64,000 nucleotides of DNA from Mytilisepta virgata (GCA_028015205.1 CM051517.1:11084501-11148500); one strand, 5' to 3'. Positions 1-13,079 are shown, counted from the first letter of the stretch. The notes: a model not told the origin generated them from the sequence alone. Translations and numbers: made by a program.

Positions 1-260
1 ATAGTGATTAAGAAACATCATTTGTGGGTTTCATATAATTATCTATGATAATTCAACAGTTGACACCAGGCTAATAAACACAGCAGGTATTTCAACAGTA
101 AACAAACACATAATCAATAACTCGCATGTGCTGAGATCGTTTACACTCGACTGCTTAACCCTCTGAGGACTATTCAATTGATACACTAAGATAATATTTA
201 TATTATCAAACTTTTTATTAGGTAATTTTATTTATTCATGAAAATAACTATGCACGCTTT

Positions 261-432
261 GAACGTAGAAAATATATACGAACAGTTTTTTGGTGGAGTC
301 CATGTTGTTCATATGTTTTTAGTTTTTAATTGTAGTGCTTGTATTGGTCTTGTCTTCGTTGTTCTTCGGAGTTTGTCAGTTATTTCGATTTTTCCGTCCT
401 TCTAATATCCCTTTGGTATTTCTTGACTTTAC
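261..432 (+). mobile_element. Penelope-like element, 3'-end fragment (copy 1)
   Basis: About 170 bp that match, in the opposite orientation, the 3' tails at 7627-7778, 34864-35000 and 45540-45690. The shared text includes CCATGTTGTTCATATG and the end CTTGACTTTA. At 34.9 and 45.6 kb the same tail follows a reverse-transcriptase reading frame, so this is inferred to be the 3' untranslated end of that PLE family, with no coding part left. The sense strand is +, with the 3' end near 432. Confidence 0.7.
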
Positions 433-2228
433 TAATAACTAGATAAATATTCTTTCAGAAAAAAACACAGAAATAGTCAGCAAACAAGCAAACAAGCAAA
501 AATTAAAAAAACCTATATCTTACTTAACAGTAAACAACCTAAGTAGCTATACATGAAATACAAATATACATGTAGTCAGTAAGCAACATAAAAATCTATC
601 AAAACAGACTTACAGAAATTGCCTCTCAGTAAACATAAAGCAGCCCAGAACTATAGAAATACATGTTGTCTTTCATTAAACAGCCCACAGAACACAGTAA
701 ACAGAAAAAATGTTGAACTATAGAAACACGCGTCAATATAATTAATTCAGCTATATGACAATATTGCAGAGTTGCCATAAGTATAACAGTAAGGGATAAA
801 AAGAGTAGCATTTTTTAAGCGCAAGCAGTCAAAGGTGGCAAACTGAAAAGGTATTACAGCTGCTACAGTCAATACATAAAACTGTTACTATTAAACAGTA
901 GGCTTAATCGAAGGAATCTATAATACTAAATTTACGAATTAGCCGAATAGGCGGCAAAACGTGTGGTTCAAAATAAACGATGTATAGTTCAGATTATAAA
1001 GGTTATTATCGGATTTGACAATCTGCATTTATAAATTTTAAACTGCAGTTTTGTTTATGTGCAAATGGAATTTGCATGGACTTTTCTGGTATGAATTCTC
1101 CCAACATATCCCTTAGAAGGTTCTCGAATGCATCATTTTAACACATTGATTTAAATAAACAATTATGCACATATTTTAAATGTATTTTTGTTTGAAATTA
1201 CGGAAGAAGAATAAAACAAATTAAAAACATTCTCCTTCGAGTGGGATGTTTCCGCTTCATGTATTCAGGATTGTTTTTTCTACCATTATGCAATTTCTCC
1301 TAACTATAAACATTATGAACTTTGAAGATTATGAAGAAGTAAGGCAAAGTTCAGAGGAATTCCTAACTTAGTTGGTTTTTGGATTGCTCGGATGTTTACT
1401 TTGCACAAAGTGATAAAACCAACCATTATCCATTTTTACATTATTTGTCGTGTGACCTGTCTAAATATATCTCTACCATACAATTCCCTGTACCCTAGAT
1501 AAAAATATTTTTAACAAATGGTCATCTTTATCATTAATGACGAAATTTATCTCGGACATCTTTATAAACGTGGACAGCACACGCAGCCACACACTAAAAA
1601 TGCTTTTATCGTCTATTGGATTTATTTGTGAAATTAAGCTTCGCTTGCCCTGCCCATGATGACAATGAACAATTGGAACAATTATTTTCCAAAAATATGC
1701 TCTACTTAACTCACGGCATCTTTTGAAAAATTTATCCGTCACTAAGGAAATGTTTATTCATATTCTTTTTCATATTTATTCTGAATGAAAAAGGTACTGT
1801 AATGCATTATGAAATGTGTATTTAATTAAAGCTTTTCATCAAGTTCCAGTTCAGAATTTATTGTAACATAAACATATTGACAATTTATGTGGTTGTATTT
1901 TCGTCATAGATTTTGACTATGATGGAACCTTTAGGTCCATTTTGGTAATTCTACGTGGCATACAGTCTACTTCATCAGTGGATACATCTTCGGTAGTAAC
2001 GAACAACCGTATGACAATTAGGTCACGTTGACCTACATTTCACGCTTCACTGACTTTGGTTAAAGTTTGCATTAACATCCATTTCTCGAATACTACAGCA
2101 TATATAGACATGAAACTATCAGTTGATACCACCTACTTGACAGGAAAGTTTATGGGAAACCTGCATTGAGTTCCTATTCCACGAATGCCATGGCCGCAAA
2201 AACTTTTTAAAGTCAATATGGCCACCAC
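433..2228. other. intergenic, no gene recognised
   Basis: AT-rich sequence with short open frames only (up to 89 codons on the - strand at 1473-1742) and no recognisable protein motif. No tandem repeat or terminal repeat was seen. Confidence 0.5.
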
Positions 2229-2281
2229 AAAAAAAAAAAAAAAAAAAAAAAAAAATGCTTATTTTCCCGCGCTCGCGCGGG
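2229..2281. repeat. A27 tract followed by GC-rich hairpin
   Basis: Twenty-seven consecutive A (2229-2255), then a short spacer and a perfect 6-bp-arm hairpin CCCGCG-CTCG-CGCGGG at 2266-2281. The hairpin is strikingly GC-rich for this region. The A-tract could be a retroposon tail on the + strand, but no retroposon body was recognised upstream. Confidence 0.6.
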
Positions 2282-3174
2282 TTCAATGTCTAGTTATAGT
2301 TTATTTTAACGAAACGCTACCTTTATGAAAAATGTTTTTTAAAACTTCCTTGATGTAATACCAATTACGTATCTAAATATTCATTTTTTTACTCACATTT
2401 ATATTATTTTACTTATAATCATCATTCACTTATTTTTTTTTTCTTGTTTTAAAGAAAGGACCCTATTTAATGACAATCCTAAATATTGTGCAACTAAACA
2501 GCATATAGAATACTGTAGTAACCTTTATCAGTCCTTCAAGGTTAGCGACATTTTGTTACTTTTATGTAATCTCTTCCATTATTAGATTAAGAAAACACAC
2601 AGAGACATAGCTGTGTTTCTAACGTATGTTATACTTTTAGGTCTCATTGTTTCATTTAAACTTTTTCCCTGTGTCAATTGTTTTGTATTCTTATGCATTA
2701 ATTTTTCTACAATCCACAGAATCTATGATTATGACAACTTGAGATATAACACATGTCATTTTTACATGCAGAAGATTAATGTTACATGCATTAAAAGATT
2801 ATTTGGATTTATTGCAAACTGTGGAAAAGCACTTTTCAGGTCAAGTTTGAATATATTTAGATTTATATTGATATTTCATTTTTCACAGGGTTTTAAAACG
2901 CTCGGATTTACTGTCAAGTCCTATTTAGATTTTTCGTACTTTCGGCATAGATAGAGACTAATCGATTCATGGATTATATTTCTATTCCACACTTTTCATC
3001 ACGAATTGATTGACTGTTACACTGTTCTAATATCCAAGATGATGTTGGACCTATTGCCACTGTCGTACCATTTCATGTGCTTCCATCGATTTGTGACTTA
3101 GGTATATTTGTCCCCTCTTTTAACGTTATACGGTTAGAAAATTCTTTTATGGAAACTAATGAGTATTTGCCTGT

Positions 3175-3430
3175 CTTTAGATTGTCTTATATTTACCATT
3201 TTCATCATTGACTTAATTTTTACCAGTTTGGTCATTCTGAAACTCTAGTCATTCTTAATCTTTAGAGTATCTTAACTTTACCATCTTTGGTCTTTCTGAA
3301 TCTTTAGAATGTCTTACCCTTATCATCTTGGTCATTCTGAATCTGTAATTTGTCTTAACTTTACCATCTAGGTCATTCAGAATCTGTACATTATCTTAAA
3401 TATACCATCTTTGGTTATTCTGAATCTTCT
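3175..3430. repeat. minisatellite, ~45-bp unit, about 5 degenerate copies
   Basis: The phrase TTTACCATCTTTGGTCATTC, followed by TGAATCTTTAGA-like text, recurs about every 45 bp with substitutions and small indels. Confidence 0.7.
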
Positions 3431-3689
3431 CTACAACATTTTGTGTTATATAGTATTTTAAATGTTTTCGGCCTTGAGCATAATCTGGGATCCGGATTGT
3501 AATCCTCGTTGTCTAAGCGCTCTTCCTCCGGATGTTATATTTGAAGTGAAGCTAGCGCAGCGAAAAATATTTCACCAACGGACCAGGTTGTCTTGATTTG
3601 TAATTTTACATATCGTATGAATCAAAATGTGTATCATAGAATATTTCTTTTAATTGTAGCAATTTTCTTCCATCTGCAATGGGTTTCTA

Positions 3690-4440
3690 TGTAATACCAG
3701 CAAAAAAACATGCTGGACAACATTTTTGTACGTTTTGGCATTACCGTGTATCGACAGTTTGGTGGGTTTCCTATGGGTAAAAGCTGTGTTCCTCTTATTG
3801 CCGACTTATATCTTTATGGTTTGAACAATATTTTATGAAAAAGTTCCTTAAAGTTGAAATACAGGATCATGACAAATTAATTGATATTTAACAATTGCAG
3901 GGTCTTGATGATTTATTTACTGTTGATAAATTCGAGTTTCTTAAATATGCAAAAAGACATTTTCCCAAAAGGACTACATTTGAACAAAGCTAATACGAAT
4001 GTTAAATGATGTTCCTTTTTAGATCTTACTATAAATATCGAAAATGGAGAGATACATACTAAACTTTATGATAAAAGGGACGGCTTTAATTTTTCAATTA
4101 CTAAATTCCCCTTTCCTGACGAAGACGTGGCTGTAGCACAATCTTATGGTGTGTACATATCAGAGTTTGCACGTTTTGCACAAATTTTCTCAAGGTTAAC
4201 AGATTTTAACGAGTGAAACCATACGATTAGTAAAAAACTTCTATTTCAGGACTATAGATTTCACAAGCTGCTTAATGCTTTTAAAACGTTTTATAATAGA
4301 TACCAACATCTTTTAGCTAAATACCTGGCTTCCAGAAAAACCCTTATCATAAACGGTTTTTTTTCACACCCTAGTTTTTATTGTAATATCGTGAATAAAC
4401 GCAAAAATATTGCCAATATCCAAGAGAAAATTCGAAATCA
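3690..4440 (+). pseudogene. decayed Penelope-like reverse transcriptase (family B)
   Basis: Conceptual translation in shifting frames gives recognisable PLE reverse-transcriptase segments. A block reading DNIFVRFG, then FPMGKSCVPLIADLYLYG (the conserved PMG...C.P..AD..L core), appears near 3710-3830. A KLYDKRDGFNF-like block lies near 4055-4100. A C-terminal block like DYRFHKL...FYNRYQ follows near 4245-4310. Stops and frameshifts separate the blocks. The catalytic YxDD region is not recoverable in frame. A related fragment lies on the - strand at 39345-39880. Inactive relic; the family call is from motif order, not a search. Confidence 0.7.
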
Positions 4441-5454
4441 CTTAAGGTTTTTCACAGTAAGGGCTAAAAATACGAATACTGCCTATTTCTGTTGAACACT
4501 GTGACCAGAAAGCATTAAACCCTTTATGGGAGTGCTTTTTTTTCACTTCTTCGTTTAATAGGGCGACAATATCCGACCAGCAGCCATAAGAGCCTTAGCT
4601 AATTTTACAGTTACAACGAGCACATTCTGACCCTTCTATCTAAAGTATGTACCGTCCTACCACATTGACAAACGTATGCATTTCAAGGCAGCCTTATATA
4701 AATCTTAAGAGTATATTCAACTAAAGCCTAAGACTATTATTTTCGTAAGGTGAAATACTGAGCAAAACTTATTTTACATTACCGGTTCTAGGTTCAGTTG
4801 CTTCATACATACAATTTATGTATACCTAACGACATTACGCGAATGGGTTACTTATTTTAATACTTTATAATTGAAGATTGATAGTTACTTCTGCCCTTAA
4901 ATTTTAATGAGTTTAATTTTTGATTCCGTGAAGAGATACGATGAAAATATATTAAAGTTTCTTTTAAATATCCCTAGTATATCAATGAAAATTAGGTCTT
5001 CAAGGTATTAAATTTTAATATTAAGATTAAACCTATCTTTCTAGCTTTTCAGAATATTTTAACTACTTTTGTGTTGTTAATTTAAGCCAGATTCAAGTAA
5101 TTTTTTTTAAATATATCCCTGGGTAAGATTCCCCTTTAAACATCCAAAGAACCTTAGACTTAATAACAGTAATAAAAGAAATGCCCTTATGAATTTGATT
5201 CCTTCGAATGAACACATTATAAATTTAACAGCGCTTTTATTTCTAATAAATTTATTTATTTCTAATACATGTATTAGAAAAAATTTATTTCCCAAAAGCT
5301 ATATATTTTGCTGGATGTTTTACTTTTAATGCTTTTTTCATTGGAGAGATGTGTTCTAGTTTTTGTTCATATACTTTGAATTTGTTTTTATTTCTAGAGA
5401 ATCCTAGATAATTGTCTTTGTATTCCATATTTATTTCTCGGACTTTATTTTTTA
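4441..5454. other. intergenic, no gene recognised
   Basis: AT-rich, with only short open frames. Part may be the 3' flank of the PLE relic at 3690-4440. Confidence 0.4.
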
Positions 5455-5753
5455 CACGATCGTTATAGCTGTTCTTATATTCATACTGCGTCTTAATTGA
5501 TATACACTTTTTATTAACTGTTCCTGTATTCTCACTACGTCTTCAATTTTACACTTTTTATTGACTGTTCTTGTATTCTTATTGTGGCTTCATTTTTACA
5601 CACTCTTTATTGGTTGTTCCTGTTTTCTTATTACGTATTGAGTTTTACACTCTTTATTGACTGTTCTTGTATTTTTTCTTTGACCTCATTTTTACACACT
5701 CTTTATTGACTGTTCCTGTATTCTTACTACGAAATCAATTTTACACTCTTTTT
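5455..5753. repeat. minisatellite, ~49-bp unit (left segment)
   Basis: Repeats of ACTGTTCCTGTATTCTTACT followed by ACGTCTTCAATTTTACACAC and CTCTTTATTG. The same array resumes at 7283 and again at 7779, so it was split by two transposable-element insertions. Confidence 0.8.
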
Positions 5754-7282
5754 AGCTCACCTGGCCTAAAAGGCCATGTGAGCTATTCTCATCACTTTGT
5801 GTCCGTCGTCGTCTGTCGTCGTTAACAATTTTTCAAACATCTTCTCCTCTGAAACTACTGAATGGATTTGGATAAAACTTAGCATGATTGTTCCTTAGGG
5901 TATCCTGCACAAAGTTTGTGCTTCGATTTTTGATCCGTCGAAAAATATGGCCACTGTTACTAAAAATAGAACATAGGGGTCAAACAACAGTTTTTCGAAA
6001 ATATCTCAAAAATCATTAGGTTACGGCAAATTCTGCAGGTTGAAAGTGTTTAGCATGATGAAAGCTACCTGTGTGCGGATTTTCGTGACAATCTGTCGAC
6101 TGATGTTAGAGTATTGCCCTTTTTGACATTTTTGGCTTTTTTATGTTATTATTTCAAAAATCTTCTTCTCTGAAACTACTACTCAAAATCAAATGAAACT
6201 TGGTAAGATTGTTATTTAGGGTATCCTGCACAAAGTTTATGCTTCGATTTTGGATCCGTCGAAAAACATGGCCACTGTTACTAAAAATAGAACATAGGGG
6301 TCAAACAACAGTTTTTCGAAAATATCTCAAAAATCATTAGGTTACGACAAATTCTGGCAGATTGAAAGTGTTCAGCATGATGAGAGCTACCTGTGTGCTG
6401 ATTTTCGTGAAAATCTGTCAACTGATGTTAGAGTTATTGCCCTTTTTGACATTTTTGGCTTTTCTTATGTTATTATTTCAAAAATCTTCTCTGAAACTAC
6501 TATTTAAAATCAAATGAAACTTGGTAAGATTGTTCCTTAGGGTATCCTGCAAAAAGTTAATGCTTGGATTTTTGATTGGTCGAAAAACATGTCCACCCTT
6601 ACTAAAAATAGAACACTGGGGTCAAAATGCTGTTTTTTGCTATTTTTTCCTGAATTATACAAAGAAAATGAAGATAAAAGCTACTTTCAAGGTAAACATG
6701 GTATCCCGAGTTGAATGGTGATGATGAAAGTTTGTTTTGGAGGGCCATTTTTAAAATGGCTGCCATTTTCCCGCCATTTTTTACACTTGCTCGGATTTTA
6801 ACAATATTTGGTTTTTAAAGTAAACATGGTATCCTTAGTGAATGGTGATGATGAGATTTTTGGTATGGAGCATCTATGGAAGGTCCTTTAGGAAGTTTGC
6901 ATAAATCTTCCCGGTCCGTGAAACAAAATGGCCGTCATGAGCATTTACATGTTCTGATTGGTCGAAATTTAAGTTCTTCTCCTCTGAAACCGTCAAGCCA
7001 AATGAACTGATTTTTAGCTCACCTTTCCTAAAAGGAAATGTGAGCTTTTGCCATCACTTGGCGTCCGTAGTCGTCTGTCGTCGTCGTTAACAATTTTTCA
7101 AACATCTTCTCTGAAACTACTGAATGGCTGCCATTTTCCCGCCATTTTTTACACTTGCTCGGATTTCAACAATACTTGGTTTTTAAAGTAAACATGGTAT
7201 CCTTAGTGAATGGTGATGATGAGATTTAGTTTATAGTGCATTGTTTGCCAGGTGAGCGATTCAGGCTCTTGAGAGCCTCTTG
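5754..7282 (+). mobile_element. non-autonomous AGCTCACC-type repeat element, composite
   Basis: Begins with hairpin AGCTCACCTGGCCT-AAA-AGGCCATGTGAGCT (5754-5784). Near the right end GCCAGGTGAGC (7247-7257) is the perfect inverse of GCTCACCTGGC at the start. A small hairpin AGGCTC-TTGA-GAGCCT (7263-7278) follows. After the head come GTCCGTCGTCGTCTGTCGTC and three diverged internal units of about 330 bp that start near 5830, 6150 and 6480. Each unit contains CTTCT...CTCTGAAACTACT and GGTATCCTGCA. A second head (7016-7046) restarts the element 267 bp from the right end, so two copies are nested or joined. Inserted in the 49-bp minisatellite. There is no coding capacity; the mobilising enzyme is unknown. 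I recall similar repeats as abundant in bivalves, but this was not checked. Confidence 0.75.
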
Positions 7283-7626
7283 TTTTTTACTGTTCTTGTG
7301 TTTTTTATGTGTCTTAATTTTACACACTCGTTATTGACTGTTCCTGTATTCTTATTTGGCTTCATTATTACTAACTCTTTATTGGATGTTCCTGTATTCT
7401 TACTACGAAATCAAGTTTACATTATTTACTGTTTCTGAATTTTTATTGTGTCTTTATTTTCAAATATTCTTGTCTGACTATTATTGTATTCTTACTACAT
7501 CTTGAATTTTACACAACCTGTACAAGCCCTGTTTATTTTTTTGAATAACGAGAATACTATAATTACACTCTTTACTCGCTGTTTCGGTATTGTTACTGTT
7601 TTCATTTTTTCAGACTCTTTACTGAG
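7283..7626. repeat. minisatellite, ~49-bp unit (middle segment)
   Basis: Continues the array of 5455-5753 (GTTCCTGTATTCTTA, TTTACACACTC) between the AGCTCACC element and the PLE tail. Confidence 0.75.
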
Positions 7627-7778
7627 TAAAGTCAGGTATTCGAAGGAGGGGAAAATCGAAAATAACTCCAAGAACAACGAAGACAAGACCAAAACAATAC
7701 AAACACAAGACTTAAAAACTAAAAACATATGAACAACATGGACCCAACAAAAAAACAGTTCGTATATATTTTCTATGT
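7627..7778 (-). mobile_element. Penelope-like element, 3'-end fragment (copy 2)
   Basis: Antiparallel to copy 1. It has CGAAGACAAGACCAAAACAA and AACATATGAACAACATGGAC, and like copy 1 it extends upstream into a GAACNTAGAAAATATATACG-like stretch that the 34.9- and 45.6-kb copies lack. About 15 bp near its 3' end are missing relative to the other copies. The overlapping open frames on both strands are shadows of this repeat. Confidence 0.7.
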
Positions 7779-8010
7779 TTTCAGTTTTACACACTCTTTA
7801 CTGACTGTTCCTGTATTCGTACTGAGACTTTCATTTTTACACACTCTTACTAACTGTTTTTATATTACTATTGCGTTTTCAGTCTTACAAATCTTTACCG
7901 ACTATTCCTGTATACTGAATTTTAATCCTTTTTTAAGAGACTGTTCGCTGACTATTCCTTTACTCTACAACTCTCTTATTGATACGCTTTCCTGTATTTT
8001 AGTACGTGTG
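7779..8010. repeat. minisatellite, ~49-bp unit (right segment)
   Basis: Third segment of the same array (TTTACACACTCTTTACTGAC, TGTTCCTGTATTCG), fading out near 8010. Confidence 0.7.
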
Positions 8011-8729
8011 CATTAGTGCCTTTTAACCGCCTGGATTTGTTTTCTCGCATTTTTTTATCTTTCTGAAAGTGTTTATGTTTTCTTACGGCGTTTTTTTTGT
8101 GTCTATAGGTAATGTACAGTCTTATATTTTCATACTAAGGCTTCCCACAAAAAGTCTGCTAAACTGGCTGTTCGATCCCGTTCTACAATGTATTTATTCC
8201 TAAAGGTGAACACAAAAAATACAAATGCGATTGCCTTTGTATTCGTTGTGTATCATTGAGTTGTCATATACATTGAAAATTACGGTCTTCTGCAAGATTT
8301 AACTAACACAAATTAAACATAGACAATTCCTATTAGTTATAATAACTGGATGTTACCTCACCTGGCTTGATTATTTACTGGATTTTACTAATATTTGCAA
8401 CTGGTGTCGTGAACAGGGCAGTTTTACTTGTTTGGAGCACACAATGTTTCTTCCAGTCTTTTGTGGGGGTTCACATTACTAGTACCTAAATACAAGTAGT
8501 TGTTTTGTGTTTTCTTTAGTTTAGTTATTTCTGAGTAGTATCTGTTATAATTCTCTTGAATTCTCCTTCTCGGGCTTTTCAATTTATCTTATTGTTTCAG
8601 TAATTTTACAGTTCCTACTTCGTGTTTGTTTCAAGGGGGTGTGTTCTTATTGTAGTAATTATTACACGATGTAGTCAAATCTATAATCGTCTTTATGGTC
8701 TTACAATGAACTGAACGTCTGTTTGTTCT
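8011..8729. other. intergenic, no gene recognised
   Basis: AT-rich, no open frame of note and no repeat seen. Confidence 0.4.
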
Positions 8730-9213
8730 ACTGTAGTATTAACTCCATAATGAACTTAAAACTTAACGTCTTTTGTGTTCTTAGTGTAGTATTAATTACA
8801 CAATGATCTTAAAACTTACCGTCTTATGTGTTCTTACTATAGTATTAATTACACAATGAACTTAAAACTTACCGTCTTTTCTTTTTTTACTGTAGTATTA
8901 ATTACACAATGAACTTAAAACTGACCGTCTTTTGTGTTCTTACTGTAGTATTAATTACACAATGAACTTAAAACTTATCGTCTTTTGTGTTCTAACTGTA
9001 GTATTAATTACACAAATAAACTTCAACTTACCCTCTCCGTGTTCTTACTGTAGTATTAACTCCACAATGATGTTAAACTTACCGTATCCGTCTTCTTACT
9101 GTAGTATTAATTACACAAATAAATGTCAACTTACCCTCTCTGAGTTCTTACTCTACAAATAATGACACAATGAACTTAAAGCTTACCCTCTCAGTGTTCT
9201 TACTATAATAATA
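8730..9213. repeat. minisatellite, ~53-bp unit (left part)
   Basis: About nine copies of TTCTTACTGTAGTATTAATT followed by ACACAATGAACTTAAAACTT and ACCGTCTTTTGTG. The open frame at 8932-9162 is a read-through of the array, not a gene. Confidence 0.85.
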
Positions 9214-9404
9214 TGCTGTTGGCGTGGCCAATGATGCGAGCACAGCAATAGACATTTCCAGAAACTCATTTTCGGTATCACGATTCTGAAATTTATATTT
9301 GAAGCAAGTTGTTTCCCTTTCTTTACTTACTTCCGTTTCCGGCGAACGAAACTTTTTCTAAATGACCCACATGTAGAAAAATGCATATGCTCTCCTATAG
9401 CGCT
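9214..9404. mobile_element. ~190-bp insertion splitting the 53-bp minisatellite
   Basis: Unrelated, relatively GC-rich sequence (GCTGTTGGCGTGGCCAATG ... CTCCTATAGCGCTCGC) sits inside the array. The repeat breaks off at its left edge near ACTATAATAAT and resumes at TATTAATTACAGAATG. No terminal inverted repeat or clear target duplication is visible, so its class is unknown. Confidence 0.5.
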
Positions 9405-9640
9405 CGCTATTAATTACAGAATGAACTTAAAACTTACCGTCTCTGTGTTATTACTGTAGTATTAATTACACAAAGACTGACCCTCTCTGTGTTCTTACTC
9501 TAGAAGTATTGACACAATGAACTTAAAGCTTACCCTCCCTGTGTTCTTATTATAATATTAAATACACAATGAACTTAAAACTTACTTGTCTCCATGTTCT
9601 TATTGTAGTTTTAATTACACAAAGAACGTCTCTTTTTTCT
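9405..9640. repeat. minisatellite, ~53-bp unit (right part)
   Basis: Continuation of the 8730-9213 array with more divergence and shortened units. Confidence 0.8.
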
Positions 9641-12600
9641 TTTGCATCCAGTTTATCATCTCAAGATGTGTACAGGTAGTCGAACTGATGCTCGATTAGA
9701 AAATTATGACTTAAATCTTTTTCTCAGTTTACAATGCTAGAACACTTTATACTAGTGGCTGCTTCTCTCTCTTTCAGGGTCATATTCCGGGAGTTATTTC
9801 GAGAAAATTTACCTTTTATCAGTATGCTCCCTTGAGGAGCTTTATTTCAATCTTATCGATTTTTCTGATGTAGTATCTTCGATTTTTAAAAATTATATTG
9901 CCTTCTTTATGGGGCATTATTTCTATGAATTTCTATTTTTAACTACCCTTTTATATGTACAAGACATGTCCCGTAAATTGAAAGCCAGAATATTTTGACA
10001 TTGACAATTTTTATTTAAACTTATTGATAACTTTAATGCAATTATTCATTATCTTATATACATTGTACTAGATTTAAAAAAAAAGACATGTTTGGAAAAT
10101 ACTGACATTTCTCACCGGTATTAATTTAGGATTTGGATTTCAAACAGGTGTTCACACTAATACTTACCCAATCACTCGGGTTAGATATTATCAATAGTGT
10201 TGAGAGCTTCCCGCTTAAATGATAGGCCTCAAATCACGTATGACTTGATTCAAATAATTAAAGTGCAACTATATGAATGGAAACCCACTGTTGTCTGCTT
10301 GTCAATTTGTGTATGCATATTAGACAGTAAAAGCATTTGACAATCCAAGGTTCGAAAATAAAAACATAATTTATGACACGCACATACGTTAAAAAGAAAT
10401 GTAACAATTGTGCATGTATACATTATTTATTAGTTAATATGATCGACAAGCATTGTACTCTTAAGTAGTGAATAGAACTATAAGAAAGAGGACTAAGTTT
10501 ATGTTATATAAATAGCTTAAGGACCGTGAGATACATGGAAATAAAGATCATTTCCCACATCTTATCTGAAGTAATTATCAGACAAAACAGGAAATGATGT
10601 TCATTTAATGTATATGACATAAACAAAAAACTATTTGCCTATTGAAGCTCTTTAGTTTGTGAGATCAAGGCCTTAACACTAAGAGATTATAAAGTAATAA
10701 TATTGTAAAATACAAAATTATCTAATACTTAAGAACGTGGTAATACACTGAGTTAGAAATGCAGAATAAACAAAACCTATTTGTTAACGTTACTTTAGTA
10801 GTCAATGACATGGAAGTGATTGAATAGTAGCAGCTTACAGGGACTGTTCGAAATACTAAAGAGCTGAAAACCGCATGAATACACCAATGCTGCACGTAAC
10901 CTAGTACGTGTTTATTCTTATAAATGGCTTACTATCTTGGATGGTGGAATGGACGTTTCTAAACGCAGAAAAGTACAAGTATTCGATTGAAATTTTTTAA
11001 TATTAATTTCTTTCCTTCTATATGAAAATATAAATCTATTGTATTGAAAAAATGCCTTATAATGCGTTATAAAGCAGATTAGCAACTTTAACTTAAAACC
11101 AATACGATCACATTTAGTCGAGGATGAGTTTATTTATTCGGGGATGTGTTTTGATATGATGATATTTTCTTTTTTTCAAATTACAGACATGTTTGATACC
11201 CTCGTGGCTTAATCTAGGCAATGCTTGAATGAAATATTTGTATGAGTCTTGACAATTTTCTTTTCTGTCTTTAAGAAAGAAAGGTTTTGAGTACATTTCA
11301 AAATTCAATTGTGGGAAATCCTTGGATTTACCCTAGAAAGTTTATACAATCAGAAATATATTTTGGTTTCTAATGTAAGTTAAATAGGATAGTTTGACAG
11401 AACGCAACAAAGGTCATAGAAGGCTACGGCGGCAAATACTAACATTTTTCCCTAATCCATGTCTAAACATTAAGAAGCATTCCTGTAAAGTAAATTCCAG
11501 TGTCCGTAAGAGGAAATGAACGAGACTGATACAAACCTTCTAACAAGACAATCGTTTTCACCTCGTATGTATTAATCAAAATAATGTTTATATCATACCA
11601 GCTAAGGTAGACACAGAAATATGTAAACACAAAAATAGGAAGGCTGCAACCATGGAAGATACAAAGTACACTAAGAATAGTAAAACTGTTAAGTACGATA
11701 AATAAAACAAGAGTATTAAACGTATGTTTTCGTAAAAATCGACAGGCCGATATCTACATTTACTGAACCAAAAACAAGGACAGAACGTTGGTGAACCACA
11801 TAAAAAAAGTGTAATCATAAATCAAACAATTAGGCAATACTATATCAAACGAAAATTTGTACTGTACATTAAATATGATAAAAACGGACTCAAAGTAAAA
11901 TCTCGTATCAACTATTAGAGTCAAGAGGTCTTGCTGTTGTGAAATTTTTGCCGTATTTTTATGGTCAACTGTTGTATTAATAACGTTCGATATTAAAATT
12001 AAATCTCCGATAATTGGATGAGATGTACATAGGAAATGGTCATTTTTTGCCGGTTGACAAGTTTTAGTAACGTTTCTTCGCCGGTTTCAAAATACTTTAA
12101 AAACTAAGCTGGAGAGATGCAATATTAATATTTACAAAATATAATTTACAGACCTGGATGATTAATTGTCGTTCGGTTTAACAAAAATACAATGTAGCAA
12201 TTATAGATACTTGACAATGAATACGATGTGGATAGTACAGAATCTATACAGTACTTGTTTTTAGCGCCCTCTTACGTGGAACGACACAAATCTTTTCTTA
12301 GCCTTAAAACTTCAAAACATCTATTGTAATTAAAAGAATAAGACATTCATTGTGCATCAAATGTAACATGTGTACTTTAAAGGATAATTCTACATCAGAG
12401 GGCCGTAAAGAATTTTAAGTTCACATTAAAAGAAATGAACTACATCCCAAAATTAGCAATGATTGCTACTGGGCTGTACATTTTTTCGTTGTTGTTCAAA
12501 CGGAAGCAGAGGAGTGAAATACACGCTAAACACAGGACAAGTGGGTGTTATGTATGATGTTAAGGGTACAGTAATATATTGTTATAAATCTGTCTTATAA

Positions 12601-13079
12601 AGTAATGACGTAAAAGAAGACAAAAGAATAAACAAGTCATTAAAAATATATATCTTATAGTCCTCTTACAAAGAGAAAACAATTCGAATACCTGTTGTGA
12701 GTCTCTAAAAAAAGATTTATTTTATACAATGAACATATCAAGTATAATTTAGTAAAAGATATACCTGACGAAAGAAACACATCCTGTTCATATCAGTTTA
12801 GATATATTTTCTATTTAATACATAAATCCAAAAGCAGTGACAATATTGAAAACCGACTAATAACCAAACATTTTACGAAGCAGATTTAAATTGAAAAAAG
12901 CTGCAAAAAAAATGTGAAAACCCACCCATTTAAGGTCACAACTATGTCGTTGCAGAGACCCTAGATATTCACAACTTTAATAGACCTACAGTACTATTTA
13001 AGTAACAATTTCATGTCCGTACCTAAATACTAACAACCGGACCTATGATTTCGATATACCGATAGGAACCTGGAGTCCG
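9641..13079. other. intergenic, no gene recognised
   Basis: 3.4 kb of AT-rich sequence. The longest open frames (64-76 codons) have no recognisable motif, splice context or codon bias. No repeat with clear ends was found. Confidence 0.4.
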
